Source: a virus. From it: a stretch of DNA of 47,094 bases. Below are positions 11,153-18,100 of this stretch, piece by piece. Numbering within the stretch: the first letter of the stretch is position 1; every line of letters begins with the position of its first letter. Location of the stretch: positions 1 through 47,094 of the IMG/VR virus record IMGVR_UViG_3300042894_001081. One strand, given 5' to 3'. The translations under genes and the position numbers were made by a program. The notes under the pieces are model-generated. The model was given only the letters and a program-made list of their open reading frames with translations, had not been told where the DNA came from and made no database searches.

Positions 11153-11552
11153 TGTTATCATCATCTTCCTCATTGTTAATTTGTTCTACAATCCAATCTA
11201 AATCATATATTCTATTTTTAGAGATTAGATGGTAAGGTGTTAGTTCGTCGTTAGTTATATAGTATGCATTAGGATGGGTAAGCATAAATGTGACAAAAGA
11301 TTTAGTAATCGGATCACAATTATCAACATCAATAATTACTACTGCTACTTGGTGTGTAACACTTAGTAACCAATCAATGTCTGCTTCATCGGTATCATAT
11401 ATGAAAATATTAATATCTTCATCACTTTCACCAATAATTGCATGAAATTGTTCTAATACATGCGTTGATGGTTTTACTAACAAATAACCAACATCTAAAT
11501 TAAAAAACTTATCCGGAGGTGTAATAACCGTAATTTTTCCTAATGGATTCAT
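11142..11552 (-). CDS. Hypothetical protein (136 aa)
   Basis: The ATG at 11552 is preceded by GAAGGT. The product alternates short hydrophobic strands and helices (KITVITP, NIFIYDTD, VAVVIIDVD, AYYITND), which suggests a small alpha/beta fold, and ends in an acidic tail. I recognise no catalytic motif. It is coupled by an 11-nt overlap to the bS21 gene downstream. The segment ADIDWLLSV recalls the 81-aa protein at 1085-1330. Confidence 0.6.
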   Translation of the reverse strand: MNPLGKITVITPPDKFFNLDVGYLLVKPSTHVLEQFHAIIGESDEDINIFIYDTDEADIDWLLSVTHQVAVVIIDVDNCDPITKSFVTFMLTHPNAYYITNDELTPYHLISKNRIYDLDWIVEQINNEEDDDNNAE

Positions 11553-11560
11553 GTGACCTT

Positions 11561-12067
11561 CTATGTGGTAATTAGTTTTGCCTTATATTTATCAGAGAAG
11601 GACTTGATAGCTAAAGATACTTTTTGAATACCTTTTATGCCAATTGCATTAGCTGCTGCTTTTGATAAGTCGATAACTCTACCTTTAACAAACGGCCCTC
11701 TGTCAGTAATCTTAACTAACACAGTTTGATTATTAGCTAAATTAGTTACTTCAACTATAGTTCCAAATGGCAATGTTTTATGTGCTGCCGTTAGTTCTTT
11801 AGGACTAAAATATTCGCCACTTGCAGTTTTAGGTCTGCGTCGATATCTAGGTCCAGATTCGTAACCATACCAACTAGCTATACCTTGCATTTCGTTAGAT
11901 GTATGTGCTGATCTAAGTCTATGCTTATAATGCAGGTGTTTAGTTTTTTTATGTACACTGTGTTGTATTGAATGATTGTCAGTTGAATGTTTAGTAGCTG
12001 CATTTACTGGAGCTACGGTGGTAATTATTGAAAGGGCAAGAAGCCCTGTTATTAGTGAATTTTTCAT
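11561..12067 (-). CDS. rlpA: RlpA-like secreted double-psi beta-barrel protein (168 aa)
   Basis: The product has a signal peptide (MKNSLITGLLALSIITTVAPVNAA), a basic His/Lys-rich linker, and an RlpA-type double-psi beta-barrel. The barrel carries the family motifs GIASWYG, TASGE, TAAHKTLPFGT, V.V.N and ITDRGPF..GRVIDLS. RlpA family members act on or bind peptidoglycan in the periplasm, some as lytic transglycosylases. The Asp of TDRGPF is conserved. There is no SPOR domain, so it is a short form. I chose the ATG at 12067 (AAAGGAG upstream) over a longer frame because it begins the signal peptide. A ~310-nt leader with a consensus sigma70 promoter precedes it. Likely role: early remodelling of the host wall or lysis support. 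Confidence 0.85.
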   Translation of the reverse strand: MKNSLITGLLALSIITTVAPVNAATKHSTDNHSIQHSVHKKTKHLHYKHRLRSAHTSNEMQGIASWYGYESGPRYRRRPKTASGEYFSPKELTAAHKTLPFGTIVEVTNLANNQTVLVKITDRGPFVKGRVIDLSKAAANAIGIKGIQKVSLAIKSFSDKYKAKLITT

Positions 12068-12376
12068 TTTTTCTCCTTTCACTTGGTGTGCATTAAAATA
12101 ACTGCACATTACATTAAGGGAGTAAACTGCACGAGGTTCTTTGAACCCATTTTGTTCGTGACGTCTTCTCCATCAGCCACAACATAAACTGCATGTTGCA
12201 CCTTTGGCAAGCCTGGCTTCCCGAATTTCGCGGGTTTCTAATTTGGCCAAGACTCGCAGGATTGATTACATCTCTCAATCCAACTATCTCAGTTTCTCTC
12301 GAAACATATAATATATAGCATTGAACTTTAAAATTCTGTTAAAAAAGTGACTTTTTAACGAATTAAAGTATACTAT
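12068..12376 (-). ncRNA. Long structured 5' leader of rlpA, candidate riboswitch or small RNA
   Basis: Transcription from the sigma70 promoter at 12383-12411 would produce about 310 nt before the rlpA ATG. It holds a hairpin GTTTC-GAGA-GAAAC (12292-12305) and a GGATTG/CAATCC hairpin (12259-12281). A closed multibranch domain follows, whose ends pair (12253-12259 with 12127-12135). Inside it are a long arm (12204-12250, with a CCCG/CGGG tip at 12220-12234 and AAGCC/GGCTT at 12209-12219), CAACAT/ATGTTG (12180-12198) and GGTTC/GAACC (12135-12147). TGCAGTT occurs three times. Scattered resemblances to the ydaO (c-di-AMP) riboswitch (GGGAAGCC, AAGGTGCAAC, AACCTCGT near the closing stem) and its usual link to wall hydrolases are suggestive only. 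I cannot assign a class. Confidence 0.5.
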
Positions 12377-12382
12377 TTGTAT

Positions 12383-12411
12383 ATTATACGCTTGTTATTA
12401 TATTTTGTCAA
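12383..12411 (-). promoter_or_regulatory. Consensus sigma70 promoter for the rlpA leader
   Basis: Minus strand: TTGACA (12411-12406), a 17-bp spacer and TATAAT (12388-12383), a full consensus match. The start site is near 12376. It implies early transcription by unmodified host RNA polymerase. Confidence 0.85.
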
Positions 12412-12420
12412 GTAAAAACT

Positions 12421-12428
12421 AATAAATA
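12421..12428 (+). promoter_or_regulatory. Late promoter (AATAAATA)
   Basis: Plus-strand TAATAAATACACTA lies 29 nt upstream of the ATG at 12457. An AAAGGA ribosome site lies between them. It is divergent from the rlpA promoter. Confidence 0.55.
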
Positions 12429-12456
12429 CACTATATTATTACAAAAAGGATTACAT

Positions 12457-13440
12457 ATGAAAATACAAGATTTAATGGAAGGCTATATTGCAGATGCACT
12501 TCCGGATCTAATTAGTCACGCAAAATCATTAATAACAATGTATTCGGTAGAGCTACCTGCAATAGTAAAAGGACTTGATGCAACCGTTACTGATCCATAC
12601 AATCCAGCTGAAATTGGAGTTGTTAACAGAAACATTAACGCATGTAGACTACGAGTCGGTAGTATACGGTCAGTTTGGTTTACTAACAATTACTTAACAG
12701 TTAACAAAAACAGAGCAAATACAGGAATGGGTGGTGGAAAAACTGCACGTGGTTTAAAGAATGCATTAGTTACATTGTCTGAAATTCCCCACTTACGTAA
12801 AGTTGATGGTTTAAAACAGTTAGCACATCTAAGTGTAAATATTAATCCAAATCATCAAGTTCAAGCAACAATGGCTCAACGTAAGTCAGGAACAGCTCCA
12901 CCAGAAGCAGACATTAAAACGTATAGTCAATTAATGAGTAAAATTGAAGATTATCTTCCAGAGATTATACAAGACATTGCTAAAATTGCTAAACCAGAAG
13001 AAGTAGAAACTAGTTTTTTAGATAAAGAAGAAATATACAGATTAGGTGAAAGATTACGGCATGTGATTGATAATTGGGATAATTTAAAAGGCACCATTCC
13101 TAAACCATATGAAGGCGGAACTAAGTTTAAAAAACAAGGTGATGCATTAGTATCTGTAAACAAACCAAAAGGTGCAGATTTAGGTAAAAGCGATATAGTT
13201 AGTGCTCCTAAAAAACCAGTAAAACATGATACACATTCTCAAAATATAAATGCGGCTCAACAAGCAATTAATCAAGGTTTTGATTTACTTAAAAAGAATG
13301 GTATTAGAGATCATGAACTACATGCAATTAGACAAAAAGTTCAAAAAAGTGATAATCAACTAATGACCTTAATGCAAGTATTCCAAGAATTTGGAATTAG
13401 TCCAAATGCGTTAAAGGAAGCTTGGTTAAGAACATATTAA
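12457..13440 (+). CDS. Hypothetical protein with capsid-targeting-like N terminus (327 aa)
   Basis: I recognise no enzymatic family. The N terminus MKIQDLMEG belongs to the recurring short peptide shared by many genes here and could be cleaved after LME. The body is helical and basic. Residues ~60-110 include RLRVGSIRSVWFTNN and a Gly-rich TGMGGGKTARG. A Lys/Pro-rich linker lies near 210-250 and a helical C-terminal segment near 265-327. The N-terminal helical region followed by a charged linker would suit an internal head protein. It is the only plus-strand gene for 20 kb, has a late promoter, and ends in a bidirectional terminator. Confidence 0.65.
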   Translation: MKIQDLMEGYIADALPDLISHAKSLITMYSVELPAIVKGLDATVTDPYNPAEIGVVNRNINACRLRVGSIRSVWFTNNYLTVNKNRANTGMGGGKTARGLKNALVTLSEIPHLRKVDGLKQLAHLSVNINPNHQVQATMAQRKSGTAPPEADIKTYSQLMSKIEDYLPEIIQDIAKIAKPEEVETSFLDKEEIYRLGERLRHVIDNWDNLKGTIPKPYEGGTKFKKQGDALVSVNKPKGADLGKSDIVSAPKKPVKHDTHSQNINAAQQAINQGFDLLKKNGIRDHELHAIRQKVQKSDNQLMTLMQVFQEFGISPNALKEAWLRTY

Positions 13441-13441
13441 G

Positions 13442-13466
13442 AAAAAAGGGCTAATAGCCCTTTTTT
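13442..13466. terminator. Bidirectional intrinsic terminator
   Basis: AAAAAA, the stem GGGCT-AAT-AGCCC (13448-13460), then TTTTTT. It serves the plus-strand gene ending at 13440 and the minus-strand PAAR gene ending at 13465. Confidence 0.85.
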
Positions 13467-14211
13467 ATTTTGGAGTTACTGTAATTATTATTGCACCTTC
13501 GACACTAGTATTTTTACCACCATTTGCAGTTCCGCCGTCGTCTTTTGCTTTAAATTTAAAAAACGTAGGATATTCTCCGGATTTCTTTGTATTTGGGTGA
13601 TACGTTAATGTAGGTATCAACTTTGCAGGAATACTTTGATTTGCCTTAACTCTTGCTTTACCTAATGTTAAAAACCCTTCTTTTGGTATTGCAGTAATAA
13701 TTATTGCACTTAGGTTATTTTGATCAATGTCTACAAAATTAAAATCGGACTGTGCAAACGTTTTAGTACGTTTCTTTGTAACGCTAACGTCTACTCCGGT
13801 AACACCCGGAGCTTGATTAGGCGGTTTAACAGGTGTAGTAGTTTTATCAGGTGTAGTAGCAGTACTACTAGTAGTAGCAGTTGCAATAACAGGTCCTGCC
13901 ATGCTAGCATCACCAGCAAATACATTTCCACTACCGGACGACACAATTCCGGCATCTGCAGAATCACCTTTTCTTGAAATTGGAATCCCATTAACAAATA
14001 CAGATGCAGATCCAGCTTTAATTTTTTCTGTGTGATTTACACAATGTTTTCCTACTTTATGGGTGTGTACTTTAATAGCATCACCTTTTCTACAAGCACC
14101 TTTACTATTAATAAACACATTAGTTGAGCATTTATCGGTTTTAGTAGTTACTGTACATGTATGACCGGTGAGTACTGAATCAGTTTCTGATCCCCTTGCA
14201 ACTGCTGGCAT
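13465..14211 (-). CDS. PAAR-domain spike-tip protein with C-terminal Ig/cadherin-like domain (248 aa)
   Basis: Residues ~1-100 form a PAAR-like repeat domain (ARGSETDSVLTGH, a Cys/His-rich middle, VFVNGIPISRKGD, SGSGNVFAG). This is the cone that caps the gp5-type cell-puncturing spike, with Cys and His residues suited to metal binding. A Thr/Pro/Ala linker at ~105-135 leads to a C-terminal domain: DFNFVDID, IIITAIPKEGFLTLG, and a YPTFFKFKAKDDGG strand. That pattern belongs to Ig or cadherin-like domains of surface proteins. T4 gp5.4 is a bare PAAR protein, so the added domain would sit at the very tip and meet the host surface first. It overlaps the upstream tail gene as TAATG. Confidence 0.8.
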   Translation of the reverse strand: MPAVARGSETDSVLTGHTCTVTTKTDKCSTNVFINSKGACRKGDAIKVHTHKVGKHCVNHTEKIKAGSASVFVNGIPISRKGDSADAGIVSSGSGNVFAGDASMAGPVIATATTSSTATTPDKTTTPVKPPNQAPGVTGVDVSVTKKRTKTFAQSDFNFVDIDQNNLSAIIITAIPKEGFLTLGKARVKANQSIPAKLIPTLTYHPNTKKSGEYPTFFKFKAKDDGGTANGGKNTSVEGAIIITVTPK

Positions 14212-15701
14212 TATTTAAAGTACCTTGGAACTTTTTTAGACAATGTTTCTAATCGACCTATTAAATCAGCATCAGAACTATTGTTAAGACTAGAATTAAG
14301 GTATATTGCAATGTCTGTCCAATCAAACGCTCCTACTGTTTTTAACCCGTCTTCGGTCGCTAATGTTTTTAATGCAGTTAAATTGTCCGCAATAGTCTTT
14401 AACAGATTTATAATAGGCGTTGACGATACTGCAGTACCGACGGTTAATGTTAAATTATTAGCAGGAGTAGATCCGCCTAACAATGCACCCGGAAGTGTAA
14501 TAGTATTTCCGATCTCATAATTACGACCTGCAGAGGTTATAGTAATTTTAATTCCGGTATATGATGTTCCACTACCTGTTTTTTCTATTGTAAAAACTGC
14601 TCCAGTACCTGCTCCATTAGATGCAGATTGTATAACATTAGTGTAAGTAGCTGCCGATGCAATACTAGTTCCTGCTGTTGTAAATGTAGTAATTCCTTGA
14701 ATTAATGCACCTACTGTAGTAATTGCAGTATCTATTGATTTTTGGTTGCTAGAAATAGTTTCTTGACTAGTTGCAATAGTTTCTTGACTAGTTGCAATAG
14801 TTTCTTGACTAGTTGCAATAGTTTTTAATAAAGTTATGATAGGGGTAGCCGATACTGCAGTATCGATTGTTAATGTCAAGTCGTTAGTAGGAGTCAACCC
14901 ACCTAAATTTGTGCCTAAGATTGTAATTGTGTCACCGATCTCATAATTACGACCTGCAGAGGTTATAGTAATGTTAATTCCGGTATATGATGTTCCACTA
15001 CCTGTTTTTTCTATTGTAAAAACTGCACCAGTACCGGTTCCGCTTGACGCCGACTGAATAACGTTAGTGTAAGTAGCTGCCGATGCAATACTAGTTCCTG
15101 CTGTTGTAAATGTAGTAATTCCTTGAATTAATGCACCTAATGTAGTAATTGCAGTACCTATTGATTTTTGATTGCTAGAAATAGTTTCTTGACTAGTTGC
15201 AATAGTTTCTTGACTAGTTGAAATTTCCGATAATATGTTTAATACAGATGTAGTTGAAACCAAACTACCAACCGTTAATGTTAAGTTGTTAGTAGGAGTC
15301 AACCCACCTAAACTTGTGCCTAAGATTGTAATTGTGTCACCGACTGCGTATCGATTTCCGGGTGATGTTATAGTAATAGTAGTACTTGCGTAAGATGTTC
15401 CATTATCTGTTTTTTCTATTGTAAAAACTGCACCAGTACCGGTTCCGCTTGACGCCGACTGAATAACGTTAGTATAAGTTGCAGTAGCAGTAACACTAGT
15501 TCCTGCTACTGTAAATGATGTTATGCCTTGTAGTAATAAACCAGTAGTAGCAGAATTAACCGTTAACGATTGTGCAATAGTTTCTAATGCAGTTGCAATT
15601 CTGCCATATAACGGAGTGTAGTCAATTGTTGCAATACTACCTGTAGAGTCAGTAATAACTGACTGGCCCGGTATTACTGTAGTGTTTAATGTTAACGCCA
15701 T
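14211..15701 (-). CDS. Tail/baseplate structural protein with beta modules and heptad repeats (496 aa)
   Basis: Three ~85-residue modules (TFTTAGTSIASAATYTNVIQ, GTGAVFTIEKTG.GTSYTG, GDTITILGT.LGG.TP.NDLTLT) alternate with short helical linkers. The linkers consist of 7-residue repeats, ATSQETI, in two to three copies followed by SSNQKSI. The heptad period suggests trimeric coiled coils between beta domains. The same beta module is common in marine phage tail proteins. At DNA level the last two modules are near-identical direct repeats offset by 426 bp. The ATG at 15701 has AAGGA upstream. It is followed directly by the PAAR gene, so a baseplate or spike-adjacent role is likely. Confidence 0.7.
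   Translation of the reverse strand: MALTLNTTVIPGQSVITDSTGSIATIDYTPLYGRIATALETIAQSLTVNSATTGLLLQGITSFTVAGTSVTATATYTNVIQSASSGTGTGAVFTIEKTDNGTSYASTTITITSPGNRYAVGDTITILGTSLGGLTPTNNLTLTVGSLVSTTSVLNILSEISTSQETIATSQETISSNQKSIGTAITTLGALIQGITTFTTAGTSIASAATYTNVIQSASSGTGTGAVFTIEKTGSGTSYTGINITITSAGRNYEIGDTITILGTNLGGLTPTNDLTLTIDTAVSATPIITLLKTIATSQETIATSQETIATSQETISSNQKSIDTAITTVGALIQGITTFTTAGTSIASAATYTNVIQSASNGAGTGAVFTIEKTGSGTSYTGIKITITSAGRNYEIGNTITLPGALLGGSTPANNLTLTVGTAVSSTPIINLLKTIADNLTALKTLATEDGLKTVGAFDWTDIAIYLNSSLNNSSDADLIGRLETLSKKVPRYFK
14755..14817. repeat. Three tandem 21-bp repeats inside the tail gene
   Basis: Three identical units of ATAGTTTCTTGACTAGTTGCA (21 bp) encode the ATSQETI heptads. Two further copies occur at about 15179-15220. 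Copy number could change by slippage. Confidence 0.9.
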
Positions 15702-15708
15702 ATTAAAT

Positions 15709-15735
15709 CCTTATTGCAATATTTATGCAATAAGG
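15709..15735. repeat. 10-bp inverted repeat enclosing a late promoter
   Basis: CCTTATTGCA (15709-15718) and TGCAATAAGG (15726-15735) are perfect arms with a 7-nt spacer. The late-promoter octamer CATAAATA (minus, 15727-15720) lies across the spacer. It could be a protein site or a folded element that controls the promoter. Confidence 0.7.
15720..15727 (-). promoter_or_regulatory. Late promoter (CATAAATA) for the 496-aa tail gene
   Basis: The minus-strand octamer lies 18 nt upstream of the ATG at 15701, with AAGGA between, inside the inverted repeat at 15709-15735. Confidence 0.55.
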
Positions 15736-15745
15736 AATACAACAT

Positions 15746-16033
15746 TTATATAATAATACTAGTTGTTGCTTCTGTATATGATTTAGCTGATTCTCGTTCG
15801 GTCGGTTCTAATACTACTACGGTAGCAGCAGCAATTTTAATTGTTTTATCTGGGTCAACTGTAAACAAGTAAGGAGCCATTCCAATACCGCCTTGTGCTG
15901 CTGTTAATACACGTGGTTTTGAAACTTTAATGTATTTTTCTGTTTCTTCAACTAGCGATGCAATAAGTTCTTCACCTGAAGTTAATTTAAGAGTTACTAC
16001 TTCGCCTGGTGTTACGCCTTTATCTATAATCAT
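15746..16033 (-). CDS. Small beta-barrel protein, Sm-like fold candidate (95 aa)
   Basis: The first ~75 residues read like an Sm or SH3-type small barrel: PGEVVTLKLTSGEELIASLVEE (strand, SGEE turn, strand), then EKYIKVSKPRVL and a late TIKIAAATVVVLEP strand. The last 15 residues are a polar tail. Such proteins are widespread in marine T4-like phages, but I do not know an assigned function. RNA binding is possible from the Sm resemblance only. It is the last gene of the RNR operon and overlaps the glutaredoxin gene by 14 nt. Confidence 0.55.
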   Translation of the reverse strand: MIIDKGVTPGEVVTLKLTSGEELIASLVEETEKYIKVSKPRVLTAAQGGIGMAPYLFTVDPDKTIKIAAATVVVLEPTERESAKSYTEATTSIII

Positions 16034-16262
16034 GATTTGCCTTTATGTATTGTTGTAATTCTGAAAATCCACCGATATAATTGCCATCAATTTTAATCTG
16101 TGGTAATGTTCTTGCTGTTGGTACTTCTTCTAATAGCTGGTCTTTAGTCCAGCCACCATTGGATATGTTTCTTTCTTCAAATCCAATGTTTTTCATTTGT
16201 AACAAGCTCTTAGCTTGCACGCAATACGGACATTGGTCCTTTGACCATATAATTGCTGTCAT
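16020..16262 (-). CDS. grx: Glutaredoxin (80 aa)
   Basis: Residues 10-14 hold the redox motif CPYC after a short first strand (AIIWSKDQCPYC). TLPQIKID with the conserved cis-Pro follows near residue 54, then GGFSELQQYI. The length is normal for a monothiol/dithiol glutaredoxin, and both active-site cysteines are present. It would reduce the C-terminal cysteines of NrdA, supplying electrons for deoxynucleotide synthesis. It lies two genes after nrdB and overlaps its upstream neighbour as ATGA, so expression is likely coupled to the reductase. Confidence 0.93.
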   Translation of the reverse strand: MTAIIWSKDQCPYCVQAKSLLQMKNIGFEERNISNGGWTKDQLLEEVPTARTLPQIKIDGNYIGGFSELQQYIKANHDYR

Positions 16263-16441
16263 TTAATAAAATCCTTGTACGGGTTTGACCAATCAATTTT
16301 TGCTATATTGGCCATTAATTTTTTTACTCTTGCTGGTGAGTTTATTGCAATTGCATGATTTTTTGCTATTGTTGAGCAGGCACTGTTGCCTTCATACATT
16401 TTAATCTTGCGAGATTTTTTTAAATATCTGTCTGCTCTCAT
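16259..16441 (-). CDS. Hypothetical small basic protein (60 aa)
   Basis: It starts with an ATG that overlaps the nrdB stop (ATGA) and ends overlapping the glutaredoxin start. The product is Lys/Arg-rich (MRADRYLKKSRKIKMYEGN) with a helical middle and a DWSNPYKDFIK end. No family is recognised. Its position between nrdB and glutaredoxin suggests a link to nucleotide metabolism, but nothing in the sequence proves it. Confidence 0.6.
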   Translation of the reverse strand: MRADRYLKKSRKIKMYEGNSACSTIAKNHAIAINSPARVKKLMANIAKIDWSNPYKDFIK

Positions 16442-17532
16442 AAGTCCGGTAATTCGTCATAATCCAATTCGTCACTCATTACACCAATCACATAATTAAC
16501 ACTTTCAGATTCTTGTAATGCAGTTTGCTTTTTACTTGGATCGGCGTGTTTGTTAAACCATGGAATAGGCGTTGATTTAGGTGCTTGTTCACGATACTTA
16601 ATACCAACTTCTTTTAAAGCGTGTACTGCAGTATAGTCAACAAATTCTTTTAAGATGTTAGCATTAAGTCCAATTACTGGACCTTTTAAAAATAAGTAAT
16701 CTGCCCATTCTTTTTCTTCGCGGATCACGTCGATATACATATTATACACTATTTCTTCACACTCTGCTTTAATTTCGGTAAAACGCGGATCATCTTTTAT
16801 TACTTGATTAATCATATAAGCAGTCCACTCTTTGTGTAATAACTCATCTTGTAATATAAGCGCAATGATGTTACCATTACCAATAAACAGCCTGTTTTCA
16901 ACCATTGCTAAACTAGTAGCAAATGATACCATAAATCGGAATGCTTCTAATGCATAACTTGCGTGTAGTGCAAGCCAAATAGCTTTAATGTGGTCTCTTT
17001 CAAGAACTTCAATACCAAGTTCTTTTTGACAGTTAAGTTTATGCAATCTATTGTAGTATTTGCCAACACTACTTGCCATGTCAACAATTTCTTTAGTATC
17101 ATGTATGGTGTTAAATATCTCTTTTGGAATATTATAGATATTACGAATAATATGGCTATAACTGCGACTATGAATATTTGACTCATAGAATCCCCAGTTA
17201 ATCATTAGTAGTTCTGCTTCGGGTACACTTACTACAGGTGTAAACACTTGTGTAGGACCACGGCCTTGCAAACTATCTAATGCAGTTTGTCTTAGTAAGT
17301 TACTAGTGAATATATGCTTAACTGCATCACTCGCATCTTTAAAATCGTTAGCATCTTTACTTAATGATATTTCTTCTGGAGTCCAAAAGAACCCTCTAGC
17401 AGTTGCTTCAAACTTTTGAATACGTGGATAGCGTACTTCTTCAAATCTTTGAATAGTAACTGTTCCGTCTAGAAACAGTTTTCTAGACAAGTAGTTAGTT
17501 TGTTCACCTAAATTATACTGTTCTTCACTCAT
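16438..17532 (-). CDS. nrdB: Ribonucleotide reductase class Ia small subunit NrdB (364 aa)
   Basis: This R2 protein houses the di-iron/tyrosyl-radical cofactor. Ligand motifs are present: D in ALDSLQGRG, E in LEAFRF, and E and H in QDELLH. The radical Tyr region reads IHSRSY. The E. coli helix E-T-I-H reads E-S-N-I-H here, so the usual ExxH spacing appears to be ExxxH. The C terminus DELDYDELPDL is an acidic tail of the type that docks on NrdA. A GTG would allow a start at 17541, but the ATG at 17532 with AGGTGA upstream is better. Transcription comes through the nrdA operon, and the gene overlaps both neighbours. Confidence 0.95.
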   Translation of the reverse strand: MSEEQYNLGEQTNYLSRKLFLDGTVTIQRFEEVRYPRIQKFEATARGFFWTPEEISLSKDANDFKDASDAVKHIFTSNLLRQTALDSLQGRGPTQVFTPVVSVPEAELLMINWGFYESNIHSRSYSHIIRNIYNIPKEIFNTIHDTKEIVDMASSVGKYYNRLHKLNCQKELGIEVLERDHIKAIWLALHASYALEAFRFMVSFATSLAMVENRLFIGNGNIIALILQDELLHKEWTAYMINQVIKDDPRFTEIKAECEEIVYNMYIDVIREEKEWADYLFLKGPVIGLNANILKEFVDYTAVHALKEVGIKYREQAPKSTPIPWFNKHADPSKKQTALQESESVNYVIGVMSDELDYDELPDL

Positions 17533-17746
17533 AGCCGTCACCTGAATAGTTTATACATAATCCATTTTCTTTATCAATGTAAACACTTAATACATCATCC
17601 TCAGATAACGCAGCAAGTATAGGACCTTTAGCTTCGTCTTCAATTATAAAATTGTCAGGTACACCCCAAAATTTTAATTTTTCATTAAGTTGTTCATCTA
17701 ACAATTCGTCGTTTGTTAGTTCTCTTGTTACAAGTTCATTACTCAT
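17525..17746 (-). CDS. Hypothetical protein (73 aa)
   Basis: This is an acidic protein, MSNELVTRELTNDELL onward, with a helical N-terminal half and a short beta C terminus (DVLSVYIDKENGLCINYSG). No family is recognised. It overlaps the upstream gene by 8 nt and nrdB by 8 nt, so it is translated as part of the RNR operon. Confidence 0.6.
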   Translation of the reverse strand: MSNELVTRELTNDELLDEQLNEKLKFWGVPDNFIIEDEAKGPILAALSEDDVLSVYIDKENGLCINYSGDGYE

Positions 17747-17930
17747 TTACAATCCTTATTGTGCTTTTTTCATCTAATGCATACCACGCACTTTCAAGAT
17801 ATTTTGTTATGTCGGATAATGTTTCTTCTGGAAGACGCATTACCCATTCGTTAGTGTTAACATCGTGTTTAAGTGGTAATTCAACTTTTAAATTATGTCT
17901 CATTGATATTACTAATTTTTTATCTTTCAT
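17739..17930 (-). CDS. Hypothetical protein (63 aa)
   Basis: The product reads as strands LVISMRHNLKVELPL followed by an amphipathic helix LSDITKYLESAWYAL and a final strand STIRIV. No family is recognised. The ATG overlaps the stop of the upstream membrane protein gene (ATGA). Confidence 0.55.
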   Translation of the reverse strand: MKDKKLVISMRHNLKVELPLKHDVNTNEWVMRLPEETLSDITKYLESAWYALDEKSTIRIVNE

Positions 17931-18100
17931 TTTTTAATTATACCTAAATATGCTAAAAACACTAAACAATATATTGTTATCGATAGTTTGATTTCTCTTA
18001 CTTTGTTTAATATAGAATTAGTTAAAGAAGTTGCCTTCCACTTATAATATAGAAGGCCTCTGTTTTCTATTGTATGTAACTGTTCTAGTACTTGCTTCAT
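17927..18100 (-). CDS. Small membrane protein (57 aa)
   Basis: The ATG at 18100 overlaps the HNH gene stop as ATGA, the same coupling used elsewhere in this operon. I prefer it to a GTG at 18133. A helical, basic N terminus is followed by one membrane segment, LSITIYCLVFLAYLGII, with a KK tail. No family is recognised. Confidence 0.55.
   Translation of the reverse strand: MKQVLEQLHTIENRGLLYYKWKATSLTNSILNKVREIKLSITIYCLVFLAYLGIIKK

Noticed and set aside
12127-12259. tmRNA, RNase P RNA or group I intron in the rlpA leader
   Set aside because: No tag frame, P4-like core or intron core elements could be found, and no split gene flanks it.
12951-13163. Minus-strand frame inside the 327-aa gene
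   Set aside because: Antisense, no ribosome site, and atypical composition.
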